Shown here: piece by piece, positions 1 through 12,929 of the stretch
Layout: every line of letters starts with the position of its first letter
Numbering within the stretch: position 1 is the first letter of the stretch
The notes under the pieces: model-generated
Databases searched by the model: none
What the model saw: only the letters and a program-made list of their open reading frames with translations
What the model was told of the DNA's origin: nothing
Translations under genes and position numbers: made by a program
Source of the DNA: Heterobasidion occidentale
Taxonomy: Eukaryota; Basidiomycota; Agaricomycetes; Russulales; Bondarzewiaceae
NCBI GenBank assembly: GCA_039111635.1
Contig: JBCAQO010000003.1
Span: 2,666,001-2,730,000 of the forward strand
Reading direction: 5' to 3'
Length of the DNA: 64,000 bases

Positions 1-837
1 AGGTTGAATGTGAATTTGAGCAGGTCTGTCATTGCTTCCCGGGCCATTTTCACACCACCTAGGATGCTGCTTGTGAGGGAATCTAGTCGTAGACTGATGA
101 TCTCCACCACGTTCGAGCGTCCCGAGTGTTTCTCGTCGATTAATGAGATGATGAAGTGACCGGCCGATTGCGATGAGACCGTAGCCAAGAACAGAATGCG
201 AGACGCAAGGAAGAGTTGGTCAGGATTTGATGATTTCTGTGAAAAATTGAAATGAGTGTTCCATGGCGGTAGGGCTATGCATGTCGCTGCGACTGACTTC
301 GAGTAGCCGCACTGACGCCTCCCCACCCTTTACGCTGTCCGATATCCATGTTTTCCGTGCATCTTCGATGAGAAGCATGGTATTGGCGACGCATCGTAAA
401 GCCTCGCACGACGCGTCAAGATCGTCTTTGAATGTTCGCGATAGCGAGAGCAAGGTCGACAGATTGTCTGGAGATGCTAGCACGCTTGCTCCTGATGGGT
501 GTTTGCCTAGAGATTTGATAGCCCCCAACGCCAAGACAGCATCTGAAGCCAGGTTGGAGCATGATTTAGCGGCGGATAACGTAGAAGTAGCATACCTTTG
601 GGCGAGATCTTTCCATCGCTCCCACTAGACTTGCATTTGTTCACGTCGTCCAGCAAAATTTGGATGAGCTGCGCGCGGGTTGGCTCGTCCACAGCGAAGG
701 GGGATGCTAAGAAAGGATGGGATCAGCCAAGGCATCGCGGAGTGTGGAGAGCCACAAGCACCGTTAGCGATGGACTGCAGCACCTCGGACACATCGGTCT
801 GCGTCGAAGAAGAATAGTGTTCTAGAAGAGCAGACAT
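1..837 (-). CDS. RIC8: Ric8/synembryn, N-terminal part (runs off window)
   Basis: Guanine-nucleotide exchange factor and chaperone for heterotrimeric G-alpha subunits, cytosolic. The ATG at 837-835 opens MSALLEHYSSSTQ. Three introns with good GT..AG ends are visible: about 707-761, 543-595 and 237-297. Joined, the frame stays open to the window edge, giving about 225 residues of the N-terminal armadillo-like repeat region. Family-like stretches are CEALRCVANTMLL with ARKTW (mid region), LFLASRILFLAT and MTDLLKFTFNL at the edge, all hallmarks of Ric8 helices. The C-terminal two thirds lie outside the window. The family assignment rests on recognised sequence pattern; no catalytic motif exists to check. 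Introns of 53-61 bp match the rest of the window. Confidence 0.8.
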
Positions 838-1582
838 GAAGCAGGCCGGCCGTACGAATTACAAGTAGATTATTGTGCACTCAAGCGAGGCGATCGTCAA
901 GCGGAGGTCGTGTAACAAATTGAACGAAACGGCCTGATCGTGCAGGACCGAGAAGAGAGATGGGGGGTTGCGAGGGGATGTGGACAGAAAACAGGATGAA
1001 AAGGGACGTAGATCATTGACCATCGACTCCGGCCACGGCTTATTGAGCTGCCAAGCAACCGCCGACAGCGCCATAAGGGGCAAATCACTCCCCGCACCAA
1101 AATATCTCAGCAACCCGCCCAATTAACGGCAATCGAACGCCTGTCTGTCCAACGCAGATGGTTCGCCACCATGGTAGGCTGTCTAACAGATGAATGCAAT
1201 GGGCATGCAACGCCAGCCTGTCCTCGGCATAAGGCTCATCCTATAATGAGACAATGCTCTCCGCGGCTGGCCTTACACGGAACAATGGCACAGCGATCAG
1301 TGATTGGTCTAATGTCCCAGCTGCTTTAATTTCAACTGTCCATTCAATAGAATCCAGACTCCATGGCACTCAGTTACTCAGAGCAGCCGCCCACCTACCC
1401 ACTCCGTAGGCAAGATACAGGGTCTCTCACCGACTTCGTTGTAAGCCATGCATATAATGATACATACACTCTAGCAAGGAACGAGGTTGAGCCTCGCTTG
1501 ATACGATGATCAGAATACTAAAGTGGCGACATAGTCAGCATACAACGCACTCGGCAGCCTTCGTATCAACAGGCTACAAACA
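838..1582. other. Intergenic, RIC8 promoter side and 3' flank of TSR4
   Basis: No convincing gene here. A minus-strand frame over 859-1122 has no recognisable features and lies directly upstream of the RIC8 start, so it is taken as chance. The part next to 838 should hold the RIC8 promoter. The part next to 1582 should hold the TSR4 3' UTR. Confidence 0.5.
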
Positions 1583-3170
1583 TTATATCAACGACGCATC
1601 TTCCCACTGCACCAATACTGTTTCCTCCTTCCACCCGTCCTTCCTCGACTCACAACAGTCTTTTTCACACGAAAAAACCATGATCGTGCCCCATTCCATA
1701 CCTCGGCCGCCACTAGGTATGCCGCCTTTCAGCAGTCGCTCAACTTCTTGCCTCCGCTCGTCGTCATTCATCTTTTTATTTTTCGCCTCCTCAGCGGCAC
1801 GGTCAACGTCCCTCAACACGTTGATGAGGTTAGGCATGAGCTGGCACTCGAAAACTCGCTTGCTACCGCAATGAGTGCAAGGAGGGATGGGTTTGGCGTC
1901 GTACGTGCGCTGCACTGAGGGTTGAACTTTGAATTCGGATTTTGTGACAATGGTGATGCTCGCATCTTCTGTAGGAGAAGGAAATAGTTTGTTGAAGACC
2001 GCGTCCTTTGAAAAAGGCAGTGGAGTCCCGCCGAGATCATACCTAAAACAGGGAGAACATGAAGACCGTCCCTCAGAATATATGAGATGGATCAGACGAA
2101 CCTGACGCATTGTTGTGCCTCTATAGATAATCTCTTACTGAACTTGTCGAAGACTTGGTCGATCTCCATTGAATTTTCATACTTCTCCGATGCCCACGCG
2201 TCCTGCTTATTTCCATCTCCCTCTAGATCGCCATTCGATTGGGCTGAAGCTTTAGGCTTTTTTATTGGAGGGATATACTCCGACACTGTGGACAGATATT
2301 GTGGAGGATATGACGGGGCACTGAGCCATGGCGAGTCTGACACTGCCGTCGAGGCCATAGCCACAATGAGAGATGATGCTGATGAAGTCGATTCTGCATC
2401 ACTGGCGTCCTCGTCATCTTCGTTGTCCTGTGCATTTACTGTAGAAGCCGGCTCAGCAACAGGTTCAGAAGAGGCGTTGCCAAATATATTGGAGCCGAGG
2501 CCAAAAGGATTGCTTGGGTTGCTTGAGTTTAACTGAAGTTCAAGTCAAAAAACTGTCCAATACGAATCATCGATACGGACCGAAAATGGATTCATTTTGA
2601 TTTCTTTGGACTTGACGAGAGCAGCGGCTTTTTCCTTTTCCTTCTCCTTTTTTGCAGCAAGCTTCCTCTCTAGTTTTTCCGCGTATTTGGCATTGAATCT
2701 CAACCCTCTCCATGCCCTGACGCTGCCATGGTGCAAATTTATTAGCATGCAGAGCAAAGGTCGCGTAAAGCCAAGACAGACACACCAAACTCACCTGCCC
2801 TCCTTTCTCTGACACGCGCTCATCGCACATCCCCAGATGTACAGCGCTCTGTCGTATGGGCTGTCCTCGAACGGACACCACATTTGCACGAGCAGCTCCA
2901 TGGGACTTTGGCAGTGTTTACAATGACTTGACTCAAAAGATGGCTCAGGCGAAGGGAGAAGTGCCTGAAAGCATAGGCGCGTTCAATTCGAGATGCACAT
3001 ACTCAGACAAGGAGAAACCATACAGGCACCCCTCCTATCCTAGATACAGCAGCGTCTTTCGCATCAGATGGTGTTTCTATAAAACCATCTGGAACACCCA
3101 AGAGGACAGATGTCTCGACCTCTGATCCAACCTCCGAGTCCGAGTCCGACCAATCTTCATCTTCACTCAT
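1583..3170 (-). CDS. TSR4: PDCD2/Tsr4 family protein
   Basis: Tsr4/PDCD2 proteins are dedicated chaperones of ribosomal protein uS5 (Rps2) and are needed for 20S pre-rRNA processing and 40S export; cytosol and nucleus. Five exons: 3170-3024, 2964-2795, 2722-2581, 2532-2102, 2042-1583. They sum to 1350 nt, giving 449 residues with no frame conflict. The N-terminus is acidic (MSEDEDWSDSDSE), then GGVP, then a zinc-binding region with HCKHCQSPMELLVQMWCP and IWGCAMSACQ. A charged KLERKLAAKKEKEKEK stretch follows, then a low-complexity acidic linker. The C-terminal PDCD2_C domain shows YDLGGTPLPF, CTHCGSKRVFECQLMPNL and WGTIMVFSCEKDC. The start at 3170 is preferred over an in-frame ATG at 3254 because the family begins with the acidic segment. 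Intron 1 uses the GTATGG donor at 3023, which restores the conserved IGGVP-A junction. Confidence 0.9.
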
Positions 3171-3686
3171 CGTCGTATCTAGCGAACGGGGGAGTAGGGA
3201 GCGTGGGGAGATCAGAGAAGAAGATGAGCGGCTCAGCGGACCAGCGGAGGACAACTTGGAAGGAGAGCGGGACCTAGCGGGACATGCCGCGGATCTTAGT
3301 CAGCAGCATCGAGTCGCAGTGGGAAGCGCTGACTGCATCTTGCGCAGTATGAGTTGTATCCTCTCATTCATCCTTGCCAAAAGGTGTTTCATTCCTCAAC
3401 TGATGTGACCTCACAGGTCGCTGGTACCTGCACACATGTGCCAGGAATAAGGTTTAGAGTCAAGAACAATGTTGAAACTCCGCGTGCTCAGGTTTCGTCC
3501 TTTTCATCTCAAATCTAGCCTACATAAGATAGGCCTGCATGCTGATTGAACATACAGCTAGAGAGTGGAATACAAGAAAGCCTGAATGTTCGTGAAAGGC
3601 CTGAAGGCCTGAATATTTCAATAGACATAGACATACAACAGATTTCATGGGATAAATTCTTAGGACACTCTCAATATGTTACTCCT
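3171..3686. other. Intergenic between TSR4 start and MMS22-like 3' end
   Basis: Noncoding by inspection. It would hold the TSR4 promoter and the MMS22-like 3' UTR. The sequence around 3590-3660 is AT-richer with short ATAGACATA-type repeats and nothing else notable. Confidence 0.5.
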
Positions 3687-6600
3687 TCATACCATTGATT
3701 TACCCCATAATACACTATATGACAGAGTGGAATGTGCAGAAATCAAAGGAAAGTCCTTCAATGCAACAAAAACAGACTTGCAAAAATCACGATAGACAAA
3801 GCAATCCTTGCCCTGGTCCTTGACTTGAGTCTTTGTCGTAGATGTATAACTGGAAACATACCTGATAGTTATCCCTCATCGCCGAGAATGCGGAAGCTAG
3901 GTAGCTTAGGTAAAGCTGGTTATGACCTGAGGGTATCCCGAAGTTGGTTTGAAGATCATCAGATAGATGCTTGAAGACTACTAGATTAGGTCCGATGTTT
4001 GTTCGCGATGACCTTCACTCAACAGTCAAGACAGAGCTCACCTCTCAGAAACGGCAACCGGAATTCTTGAAATTCTGTCCTCGAGATGGTGGCGTCGATC
4101 GTCGTAGGTAGGTCTCGAAGCAGTGGGTGTTCCATCTTATCAGTCTTCAATAGCAACGATGTGTACTGATGTTCCACATTGACATTGACGCAGACGAGGG
4201 ATACTATCCACACTTTGAGATAAATATCTCTATATGCCTGTTCGTAGATGAATGTACTGTAGAGTACGTTTTTGAATGATGAGCTTACCGAGTATGAATG
4301 CGTATCGACTTGCAGCAGTCTGTACATGAATCGTAGACCAACGTGTCGACGCCATGATTCGTCGACAATCTTTTCCCAGGACAAAGCCCCAAGTTCTAGA
4401 TACGAAGACCAATCCTGGAGCTGCTCTCAGCCAACGCTAGAGGTAAGCGATTGAAGCGCATTTACCTGCTTGCCGCTTTTGACACTTATTTGCGAATAGT
4501 CAACCCAACGATCGACCCATTCGTCCATGTCATCCCAGCTTTGCTTCGGCATCGGATCGTCCTCTGACGTGGTAGGGTACTTGGAAATGAAGTGATAAAT
4601 GGCCGGCGAGACGCTTGAAGCAATGATCTATCACAAAAAATGAATACCATAAACGGCGTCTATGTTGAACTACCCCTTACCTCGCGTGTTGCGTTCTCTT
4701 TGACCTCATTAGGTGAAGGTTCGACAGGGCCACCGAGAGCAGCCAGTACGTCTGGGTCTTCCAGATCCAAATCAAATGCACCATAATCGTCTTGACTCTC
4801 TGAATTGTTCATGGGAGCATTTGAGTCCGTCGCGGGAATAGCGGCGTTACGAGCGTCGAAAAACGTCTGTAGCAGTTGTCCGAGGGCTCGCCCAACAACG
4901 GGGTCATATGCCACACCAGGAGTGGAGAGGACTCTGTGGACCCAGCCTTGGAAAGATCCTTAATACGGGTGTGTACATGGACGGAAGCTACTCACTGCCT
5001 TGAAGATACCCAGGAAGGGGGTACGTAGACTCGCCCCTTATTGAAGTACTCTCTATCATAGAGCGAATGCAAGCCAGTAAGATCTCAAGGGACCGGATGG
5101 TTTGTCTCTTCTGATCAGCCACTCGTACTTTGGGTCCTCGGACGTCGATCTCAAGATGTGCAGTAAGAAGACTGTCTGCCATTCCTCCAGACCAGTCCAA
5201 TATCTCCTCCATTGGAAGTCCGAGGCGATACACTTGGATGCCAAAATGCATCATTGCATTCATGCAGATTGACCGAGTCGCTTCGTTCGAGCCAACAAAA
5301 TCGACAAAGCGACGCGCATGGGCCAGACGCTGACGGAGCCGAACAGGCGAGGGATCGATATGAATGGCCACAGCGATGGTACTGAAGCGATTATATAACA
5401 TCGACAACTCGTCGCCTCTTGGAGCGTTAGAATGCTCGAAAGGAACAGACCCTACTGGCACAACGAGAGATAGAAGCTTCTTGATGCTGTTGGGATGGTC
5501 GTCATCTGGCGCAGCAGCCTTCATTTCGGCTGATGCTTCCACAACCAGCTTGAGAAAGATTGTGAAGGCGCTATCTCCCTTTCCCTCCGCCAGCAAAAGT
5601 CCAAAATCATTTGTCTTCATAAATGCCGGAAAGTCGAGAGCCTCGCCATGAAGATTAGCAAATTTTCGACTCCGGAAAATGTCCACTAGGTGATTGAACA
5701 GGAGAGAGGCATCGTCCAGCTTCCACCGCCATCGTTGGCGAAGGATGAGGCACCGAGCAATCACAACACGGACGTAGGCATCACGTTTGGTGATGATGTG
5801 GGGGGGCAAGGTCTGATCAACACCTGGCTCGGCGGTCAATCGTATGTGCTTCAGAGCAAATACAACCATATCCCAAGAAGGTGGTACGCGAAAGTTTGAG
5901 GTTGACATTCCATAGTCGCCGAATTGAGACAGAGCGCATATGCTAAATGTGATACCCCATGTATCTTCACTTGCTTCCAATTCCTTTCGAGAGGTCTGCG
6001 TTACCACCAGCGTTTCTTTCAGAAGATCCCAGATCGACCCTAACTGTCTCAAAACCGTAGGTCGCACCGAAGCTGAATTGGAGTGGAAGAGGTGAATAAT
6101 GCAGACCCATATCTCTGCGGCGGATTCTCGAGGTTGTGCACTATTGAGGTCGTCGCGATGAGATAGAATAGGCTCCATCGTCCTCCTCATTCCAAACTGA
6201 AGAAGACGATACATCAAGGCCGTAAGGCGATTCGCCAAAGTGGTTATATGCATCTGCTCCAAGGCCTTCTTCCGGGTGCATTGAATACGAAGCGTCAGTT
6301 CTAGACAAAACCAGTGTAAGCGAAAGGTCTTGGAATCCAAAAGGCTCGTAGCAGAGGCCGATGCGTCCAGCCACGTGTTGAGTCGTCCCATCAGCGTATC
6401 GATACATTCTTGGACCGTTGCCCATAGGATGTCCCAATCATCGTCTGAAGCCTTTGATGATATCGCAGACACGAGTTGGCATATGACGTGCGTGTCGACG
6501 AACCATTGTAAAGATTGTTCGTCTGATACAGTTGTCGCTGGAGCCTGAACCAAAGCGAGATACTTGTTGCAAGCTGCCGTTAGAAAACCCCCAACTTCAT

Positions 6601-8732
6601 GGACTGACGATGAGGGCCAGAGATGTTCTCCATCGATTTCGCGAGTCAAAAGTGGTTCGGCAGCATCTCGTCCCAAGATGAGCGAGAGCAGCTCATATAG
6701 CCAACCCTTTCGGGTATACGATTCCGACGCGAATTCCCGGCCAGCGGTCAGAAAAGGTATTTTGAGGTCGGCAACAATCCTGCGACGATGTACAGGCACT
6801 GGCACAGGGCCGCGAAGGTGAGGTGTATGCTCTGCAGAGGCAGGGGCTCGTGAAAAATACTCGTCGATGTACGTTGTACGCTCATGCACGCGGTCAACTA
6901 CTATGGGAACTGGTTGACGAAGTTGCTTGCCCCGATTGACAGGCAAAGGCGCCAATGCTTGACGAAAATCTTCTTCCACGGCAATAGTGATGGCACCCCT
7001 CTCCATCCATTTGGAAAGGAGCCTCTCTCCGCGAGGTTGTATGATCGAGACATTGCCGTGAGGTCGGTGAGACCGATCGGGTTTCAGCTTGGGCCCGCCG
7101 ACTTGAATGTCAATTGGAGGATCTGAGAAAATGCTAACGTTCAGGAAACACAATGAAATAACATCAATATTATCAAAATACCGTGAGTCCTGTGTTTCGG
7201 GGATGTTGGCCTGCGACTGCTATGTTGCCTGTTTGTGACGCGCCTTTGCTTTTTATTCCTTGCATGATGCAGTTTAGCGTCTCCTGCGTGATGAGACCTA
7301 CGTGGACCCGTAGGTGCTTCTCTATGACCGGTGCGGAGCGCAGGCCTAGAACGTCCGTGGCGAACTTGTCGATGCGTGGCATTCGGAGCTGTTGTATCAC
7401 GTATTCTACGACGGCGAGGCGACGCTCGAGGTTCCATTCTATCGAAGGTCGGCCCAGTCTCGTTCGCCGAAGATAGTTCCTCTATATCAGAGCTGTCCCA
7501 CACATCAGCAGGTCGCAGCTCCTCGACGTCAGTGTCGTCACTACTGCTGGAGCTGGAACTGGAGCCTAAGGCATCGCCAAAATGCAAGATGCTCTGGACC
7601 TTTGGATCACGAAGACGTGGGGACGAGGAGCGGCGTGGGGGCGAGGAAAAGGGAGAAGGAAGGGGAATCTCTTCTGCAGAATATGAAATATCTCGGGTAG
7701 GCGAAGTTGAAGGTGATGGATGACTGGAAGATAATGAGATGTGAGATGGGGATAGAGTATCTGACGTCTAGATTGTTGGGGTCAGAAAAAAAACATGTTT
7801 GAATCTGTAGAAAAGCGCTCTACCGGTGGATTGACAGGCGTATGGTCCCGCAATTTCTGTTTGCGTGAAGGTTTGGTAGATGTGGACAAGGGAAAGTCAA
7901 GGACACTGTCCTCTTCATTTTCCGATCCCGACACTTGGAATATACCCGAAATCCAATCGCGGTCAATCGATCGTTGACGTGGGACATCCCTGTTTTTGCC
8001 GACATCTTCGCTTTGACCGATTCCTGTTCGTCGACGTTGAATTACTTCACCAGTGGAATCCCGGTCAGCGTCTCGATGGTTTCTGTATACACGCCCAATA
8101 CTTTCGTCTCCTCGTAAGCTACTCTGTGAATCTGTTCGCCTTCTTTTCCTAGGCCTGAGATGACCAAGGTCGCCTGTCCGCTGACTATCACTCTCCTTCC
8201 CTTCGTCCACAAACTCATCTTCATGATCAGAGGAATAGCGAATGTGACGGCCAGGACTCCTCATCTTCACAATGGCATCGGGGTTATGCCGCAGTTGCTG
8301 TTTATATAGAGCCTTGTCAAACGCGTATGGATTGAGCTGTCGGGCCTGCCTTGCGCGAAGAGAGTACCGACGCGAGTTACCGGCAAGGTCCAGATCCAGT
8401 GGGGGGTCAAGTACAGGTTCTTGTTCTTGAAGCGATGCCGCGCGCCAAGAGTCTCGATTGGGTGACAATAACCATGCGACTGGACGGGGACTTTGAGTAG
8501 CCGGTGGAGGCGTCAAGGACGGGCTCCTGGAGTTTGTGGAAGTGAATGATAAAGGATAGGGTGCATGATCACCTTCAGAGTGCAGCTCTCTGTCCTTGCC
8601 TGGTGCCGCATTATGTTTGACATCTGGGACAGGAGACCTGAAAGATGATAGGAGGGGTATAGACGAGCCAGGTGGCAGAGGAGAGGAAGGTGCATCGCTA
8701 TGATTTTCCAATGGCAAGGAAATATCATCCAT
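3687..8732 (-). CDS. MMS22: Mus7/MMS22-like replication-repair protein, multi-exon
   Basis: Mus7/Mms22 proteins act at damaged replication forks; in yeast Mms22 is the substrate adaptor of the Rtt101-Mms1 cullin ligase; nuclear. The ATG at 8732 starts MDDISLPLENHSD. A long Ser/Pro-rich, basic N-terminus follows, with the conserved block YSLRARQARQLNPYAFDKA near residue 120 that I associate with this family. A Ser/Asp-rich exon around 7690-7500 comes next, then a block LGLRSAPVIEKHLRVHVGL near 7300, and a large exon at about 4988-7150 with helical repeats (YIDEYFSRAP, WLYELLSLILG). The C-terminal exons run through 4660-4914, 4450-4560, about 4040-4390 and 3690-3990. The last frame reads to TGA at 3687-3689. 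Roughly ten introns; the junctions near 7150 and 7450 are unresolved. The family call comes from motifs and architecture and could be wrong; a large nuclear scaffold is the fallback. Confidence 0.6.
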
Positions 8733-9062
8733 GTGAAATTGTGTCGCGGTAGGGAAGGGGCGATGGGGGAGCGCGGGACGGAGAGACGGGGAATACTCAA
8801 CAGATAGCGCACCGCTCTTAGGAGTCTTAACAATGAGGAAGGATCCTGACGGTAAAGAAGACCATAAGTCATCTGCTCTGTATACCGATGGTGAGGAATT
8901 GGCAGAGGATTGGCAGAGGATAGAGTTGGTCCATTTATTGGAGCTTGGTTTATCTAGACGTGATAGTTGATTAATGAACGATAAGTGCTTGATACATTAG
9001 ATCGAGTATGCTCACTTGTTCCAGAAAACGGGAAGATGATGGACTACTACGCGTCTCATGGA
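8733..9062. other. Intergenic upstream of the MMS22-like gene
   Basis: No coding signal seen. Probably the promoter of the minus-strand MMS22-like gene. A short direct repeat (GGCAGAGGAT twice) lies around 8903-8922. Confidence 0.4.
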
Positions 9063-9310
9063 TTAATCCAGCTTCAGCTTGCGCAGGGATAGAAAGACCC
9101 TGATGCGCCGAGAACGGATTAATGCGGTGGCCTTCTGCCAATATCGTGGATCCAGTGCGTCAATAACCTCATGTTCATCTAAATCCGAGGTGGATACATA
9201 TCCCTGCTCCATTAGTACGTAGATAGCGGGTAGAATAGAGGGAAACAACGCTTTGAAATTGAGGGCAGACTTGGAGACATCGACGCGATAGGTCACAAAA
9301 CGTGACTAGA
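9063..9310 (-). CDS. Possible terminal coding exon of an unrecognised small protein
   Basis: An open frame of about 80 codons ends at TAA 9063-9065 and reads through FKALFPSILPAIYVLMEQGY and DALDPRYWQKATALIRSR, ending in a basic RKLKLD tail. The composition (hydrophobic helix followed by charged helices) looks coding. No ATG opens it: the frame begins after a TCTAG acceptor-like site near 9310, so an upstream exon would have to lie in 9311-9600. An ATG opening MSALQNQLDF near 9485 is a candidate first exon, but I could not join the two convincingly. I recognise no family. A chance frame remains possible. Confidence 0.3.
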
Positions 9311-9613
9311 GCATGACCGCGTCGTATTGTTCATTATGTAATATTTAGCAGTCAACACCCATCTCCCTCTTCTATCAAGTATGTGGGCTGGAGCAAATAT
9401 ACTTCCTCGAAAACTGAATATATTATGGGGAAACCCTACTCAATAGTCCCTAAAATCCAGTTGATTCTGCAATGCACTCATCAGTGAAGGAACGTGACGT
9501 ACCTACGAGCCTGCCACGTGTGGGGTACAGGCATGTGATTACCCCAGATCCGGAGTCCCGAGGTGCAGTCGAGTGACACTGTCCACCTAAATCTCTCTTC
9601 ACCGTCTACCGTC
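9311..9613. other. Upstream region of the acyl-CoA dehydrogenase gene
   Basis: Promoter and 5' UTR of the plus-strand dehydrogenase. It may overlap a first exon of the small minus-strand gene ending at 9063. CACGTG occurs around 9522, an E-box-like palindrome; its use is unknown. Confidence 0.4.
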
Positions 9614-11257
9614 ATGTTGCGCTCTGCAGTTCGTTCCTTAAAACGAGTTTCTCTTTTTCAAAGGAGCGTTGCTGCTACAAGGTAACTTGGAGAATATCAC
9701 AACTGCATCTAATAATATTGATTTAGGGCGTGTTGCAGAACTTTCTCCACTTCTCCCGGTGTGCAAGTTCCCGCTGTCAATTCATTGCACACGTTCACCG
9801 ATGAGGAGCAAATGCTGAGAGAGTCTGGTGAGTGTATGGTACTGATTGCGGTTTTGTCCAAATCGCGCTTACCGTTTCCAACAGTTCAACGACTTGCTCA
9901 GGATGTCATAGCTCCCAAGGTCCGTGAGATGGATGAGCAGGAACTAATGGACCCTGCGATTATCAAAGCTCTGTTTGAGCAGGGGGTAAGCAATTTAAAC
10001 AGTGTTTCCTCAGACCATATTGAACCATTGCCTAACAATAGCTCATGGCCATCGAGACGAGCGCAGACCATGGTGGTGCAGAGTCGTCTTTCACTTCTGC
10101 GATCATCGCCATTGAGGAACTAGCCAAAGTTGACCCATCTGTTTCGGTTATGTGCGACGTCCACAACACGCTCGTAAACACCATCTTTCGGTCGTATGGT
10201 ACTAAAGAACAACAGGATAAGTGGCTGCCTCTACTAGCAGAATCAAAGGTCCGTCCACGCTTACTATTTCCAAAGGTATAGTCATTCAGAAAAGGACGAC
10301 GTGGAACAGCTAGGCAGTTTCTGCCTTTCGGAACCTGCATCTGGATCCGACGCGTTCGCACTACAGACGCGGGCGCGCAAAGAAGGAGATCACTGGATCA
10401 TCAATGGCTCAAAGATGTGGATAACCAACTCATACGAAGCTGAAATCTTCCTGATATTTGCAAATGTCAGTGTCAGAGAAGCACCTTGATACGTGGGTCT
10501 GCTCACAAGCAACTTGCAGATTGATCCGTCCAAAGGTTACAAGGGCATAACCTGTTTTGTCGCGACGAAGGACATGGGGATCCAAATCGCGAAGAAGGAG
10601 CAGAAGCTCGGCATTCGCGCTAGCTCAACATGCACACTCAACTTTGACGATCTCAAGGTTCCAGCTGAGAACATCATCGGTGGCGAAGGCAAAGGATACA
10701 AGATTGCGATCGAGATTCTGAACGAAGGTTTGTATCAGATGCCAATCTCGAGATTTCTTTAATTCATGCTCCTCCAGGCCGCATCGGCATCGCTGCACAA
10801 ATGCTCGGTCTCGCGCAAGGCGCTTTTGATAAGGCGGTTCCCTACACTTATGAGCGCAAGCAATTTGGGCAACCAATAGGTACTTTCCAGGGTATGCAGT
10901 TCCAGATCGCACAAGCTGCAATCGAAATCGAAACTGCACGCCTGCTCACGTACAATGCTGCACGGAGAAAGGAGGAGGGTAAGACTTTCACGAAGGAAGC
11001 GGCCATGGCAAAGTACTGGGCAAGTGTGGTCGCCCAGCGCGTATCGGGGCAGGCAATCGAATGGGCTGGAGGGGTTGGCTTCACGCGCGAAACAGGGATT
11101 GAGAAATACTGGAGAGACTCTAAGATTGTAGGTCTACTCTCACGAGAAGTCCGAGGGATGGTAGTACTGATCCCCCACACAGGGAGCCATCTACGAAGGG
11201 ACGTCCAACATCCAGCTACAGACCATCGCCAAGTTCATTCAGAAGGAATATTCATGA
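9614..11257 (+). CDS. Mitochondrial short/branched-chain acyl-CoA dehydrogenase
   Basis: FAD enzyme introducing the alpha-beta double bond into short or methyl-branched acyl-CoAs (isoleucine/valine and fatty-acid breakdown), passing electrons to ETF in the mitochondrial matrix. Eight exons with introns 9682-9726, 9828-9884, 9986-10041, 10249-10309, 10466-10519, 10728-10777 and 11128-11182. The sum is 1266 nt, 421 residues, fully in frame. The Arg/Ser-rich N-terminus ([18 protein letters not shown]) is a mitochondrial presequence. Family motifs: [18 protein letters not shown] (first signature), [42 protein letters not shown], and [10 protein letters not shown] near the C-terminus, whose Glu (residue 402) is the expected catalytic base. 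Closest in feel to ACADSB; isobutyryl- or butyryl-CoA specificity cannot be excluded. Length is normal for the family. Confidence 0.93.
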
Positions 11258-11565
11258 TAAATGAATTTCAGTCTCTGCACATCCGACCCCCCCTGCCTTA
11301 CCATATTGTACGCCGAGGTATGAGACGCGATGGATTTGCGTTACTAGTTAATCGATTGAGGGCAGCTCAAGGAAGATTCGCCAGCAAAATACCCAGCGGG
11401 CATTGAGCAATGCCAGATAAATCAGCATTGCATTGGATGAGATAAACATGACTATTGAGAGTTGAGATTGATACAAATCACCTACGAGAAACACACAACA
11501 TTGGGATACAAACCGGCTAGACATTTCACCACAGATATATTAAGCAAGCTGCACATGTACTTGAG
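11258..11565. other. Convergent 3' flanks
   Basis: Short region between the stops of the dehydrogenase (plus) and HEM25 (minus). It should hold both 3' UTRs and poly(A) sites. No other feature seen. Confidence 0.5.
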
Positions 11566-12929
11566 TCAATGATTTCTTTGGTTTTGCTTATGCATGAACT
11601 TCAAGGTAGCTTCATAGACTGCCCATCCGATCGCAGATGAAAGCACTTTGCGTGACAGACGCAATGAGGCGCCGTCGAAAAAGCCATTGACGCCACGTTC
11701 CTAACCAAAAGTAGTCCCGACATGGTGTTGCCTTGAGCATAGTGCAGAGGTAAATGGATAGGGAACGTACTGTCCACACCGTCCGAACAGTGCTCAAAAG
11801 GCCACGGTAGCGGTCTTCTGTGCGAACCTGTATTTTTGTCTGCAAAAGATTCAGCTATGAAATTGGGGTTGATGCAAAAAAGCCAAAAACCTTGACAACG
11901 TCAAAAGGATGTGTTACCAATGTAGCAACCATCCCTGCTGATGCCGCAGATACACTATGCAGAACAGCAGAACCTGCCTGTGAAGAAGGCTGTATCGCAT
12001 GGGCTAGTACGGAGTTTAAAACCAAGAGAAGCGTTTCAAGGAGAATGCATACATACCTAGTTCGCGTTTGGTACCTTCATAAAAGACCACAAAAAGGCCG
12101 GCATAAGGAGCATCCCTCAAGGAAGATGCCAAGAAGCCGCGCAAGAGCTCAGATGGGCCGGAACGCAAAATGGAGCCAAGAGCAGTAGTTAGGGATCCAT
12201 ATGCATACACATTACTCTGTGAAACTATGTCATCTCGAACATGAAAAGGTAACAACACAACTGCCCACCTCGTATCGAGCCTTGAGAACGGAGAAAGGGT
12301 TCAAGAAGAACCCAACTGTTACCCTGGTCGTCGCACCAGCAAGTAAATTACCTTGGCTGGTGAGGGTTGGTAGGATGGATGAGTGCTTAGTAGGGTCGTG
12401 CGCACGCATAGTGGCGAAGTACGCAGATGTGGCCATAAGAGTGCGGACTTGGTTAAGACTTGTCATATACAGTGCAATCCCTGGGACATTACTGTTCAAC
12501 ATGTAAGCATCAGTAAATGGACCTCATAGTGCGGGATGGTGTAGAGACCGAACGAGAGTTGCCGAAGTACCACGCCAGAGACCGCGTACACCAGCAGATG
12601 CGATGACATCTTTGGCTGTCCGGAGGACTGAGCCAGTCGTTCTGATTTGAATAGGTCAGATTCGTTTGAATGTCTACGCAAGGGTGATACTCACCTGGCT
12701 TGCTGCCGGCCGTCGCCCTGTTGCAAACGCGTTTTCAGGAGGTCAACTGAATGAAGTTCTGTTAAAGCCGGTATTTTGGAGCAAGCAAGGGTAGTTTTAC
12801 ATGGCTGAAGGCATACTGTTGACGCGAATCCAGAAAGTGCGCCTTGCATTTCACATCGCGGTCAGAAAAGACGTCGTTAAAGCAAGGTGAACACTCACCA
12901 GAGAAGAGCTGCTGCCCAACATTGCTCAT
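11566..12929 (-). CDS. HEM25: Mitochondrial glycine carrier, SLC25A38/Hem25
   Basis: Inner-membrane carrier importing glycine for 5-aminolevulinate and heme synthesis (also linked to isopentenyl-PP in yeast). The ATG at 12929 opens MSNVGQQLFSG, followed by several introns of about 50-70 bp. Three carrier repeats are visible, each with the PX[DE]XX[KR] class motif: QPFDLLKTRLQQ, NPFSVLKARYE and HPFDVVKTKIQ. The middle motif lacks the acidic residue, as is usual for the SLC25A38 group. Other family marks are GALSGFASTVCLQP, LWRGTSATLVR, NVPGIALYMTSLNQ and LRGFLASSLRDAPYAG. The stop is at 11566-11568. Total length is about 300 residues, normal for the family. Confidence 0.88.

Noticed and set aside
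859..1122. Minus-strand open frame upstream of RIC8
   Set aside because: Short, no family features, and overlaps the expected promoter.
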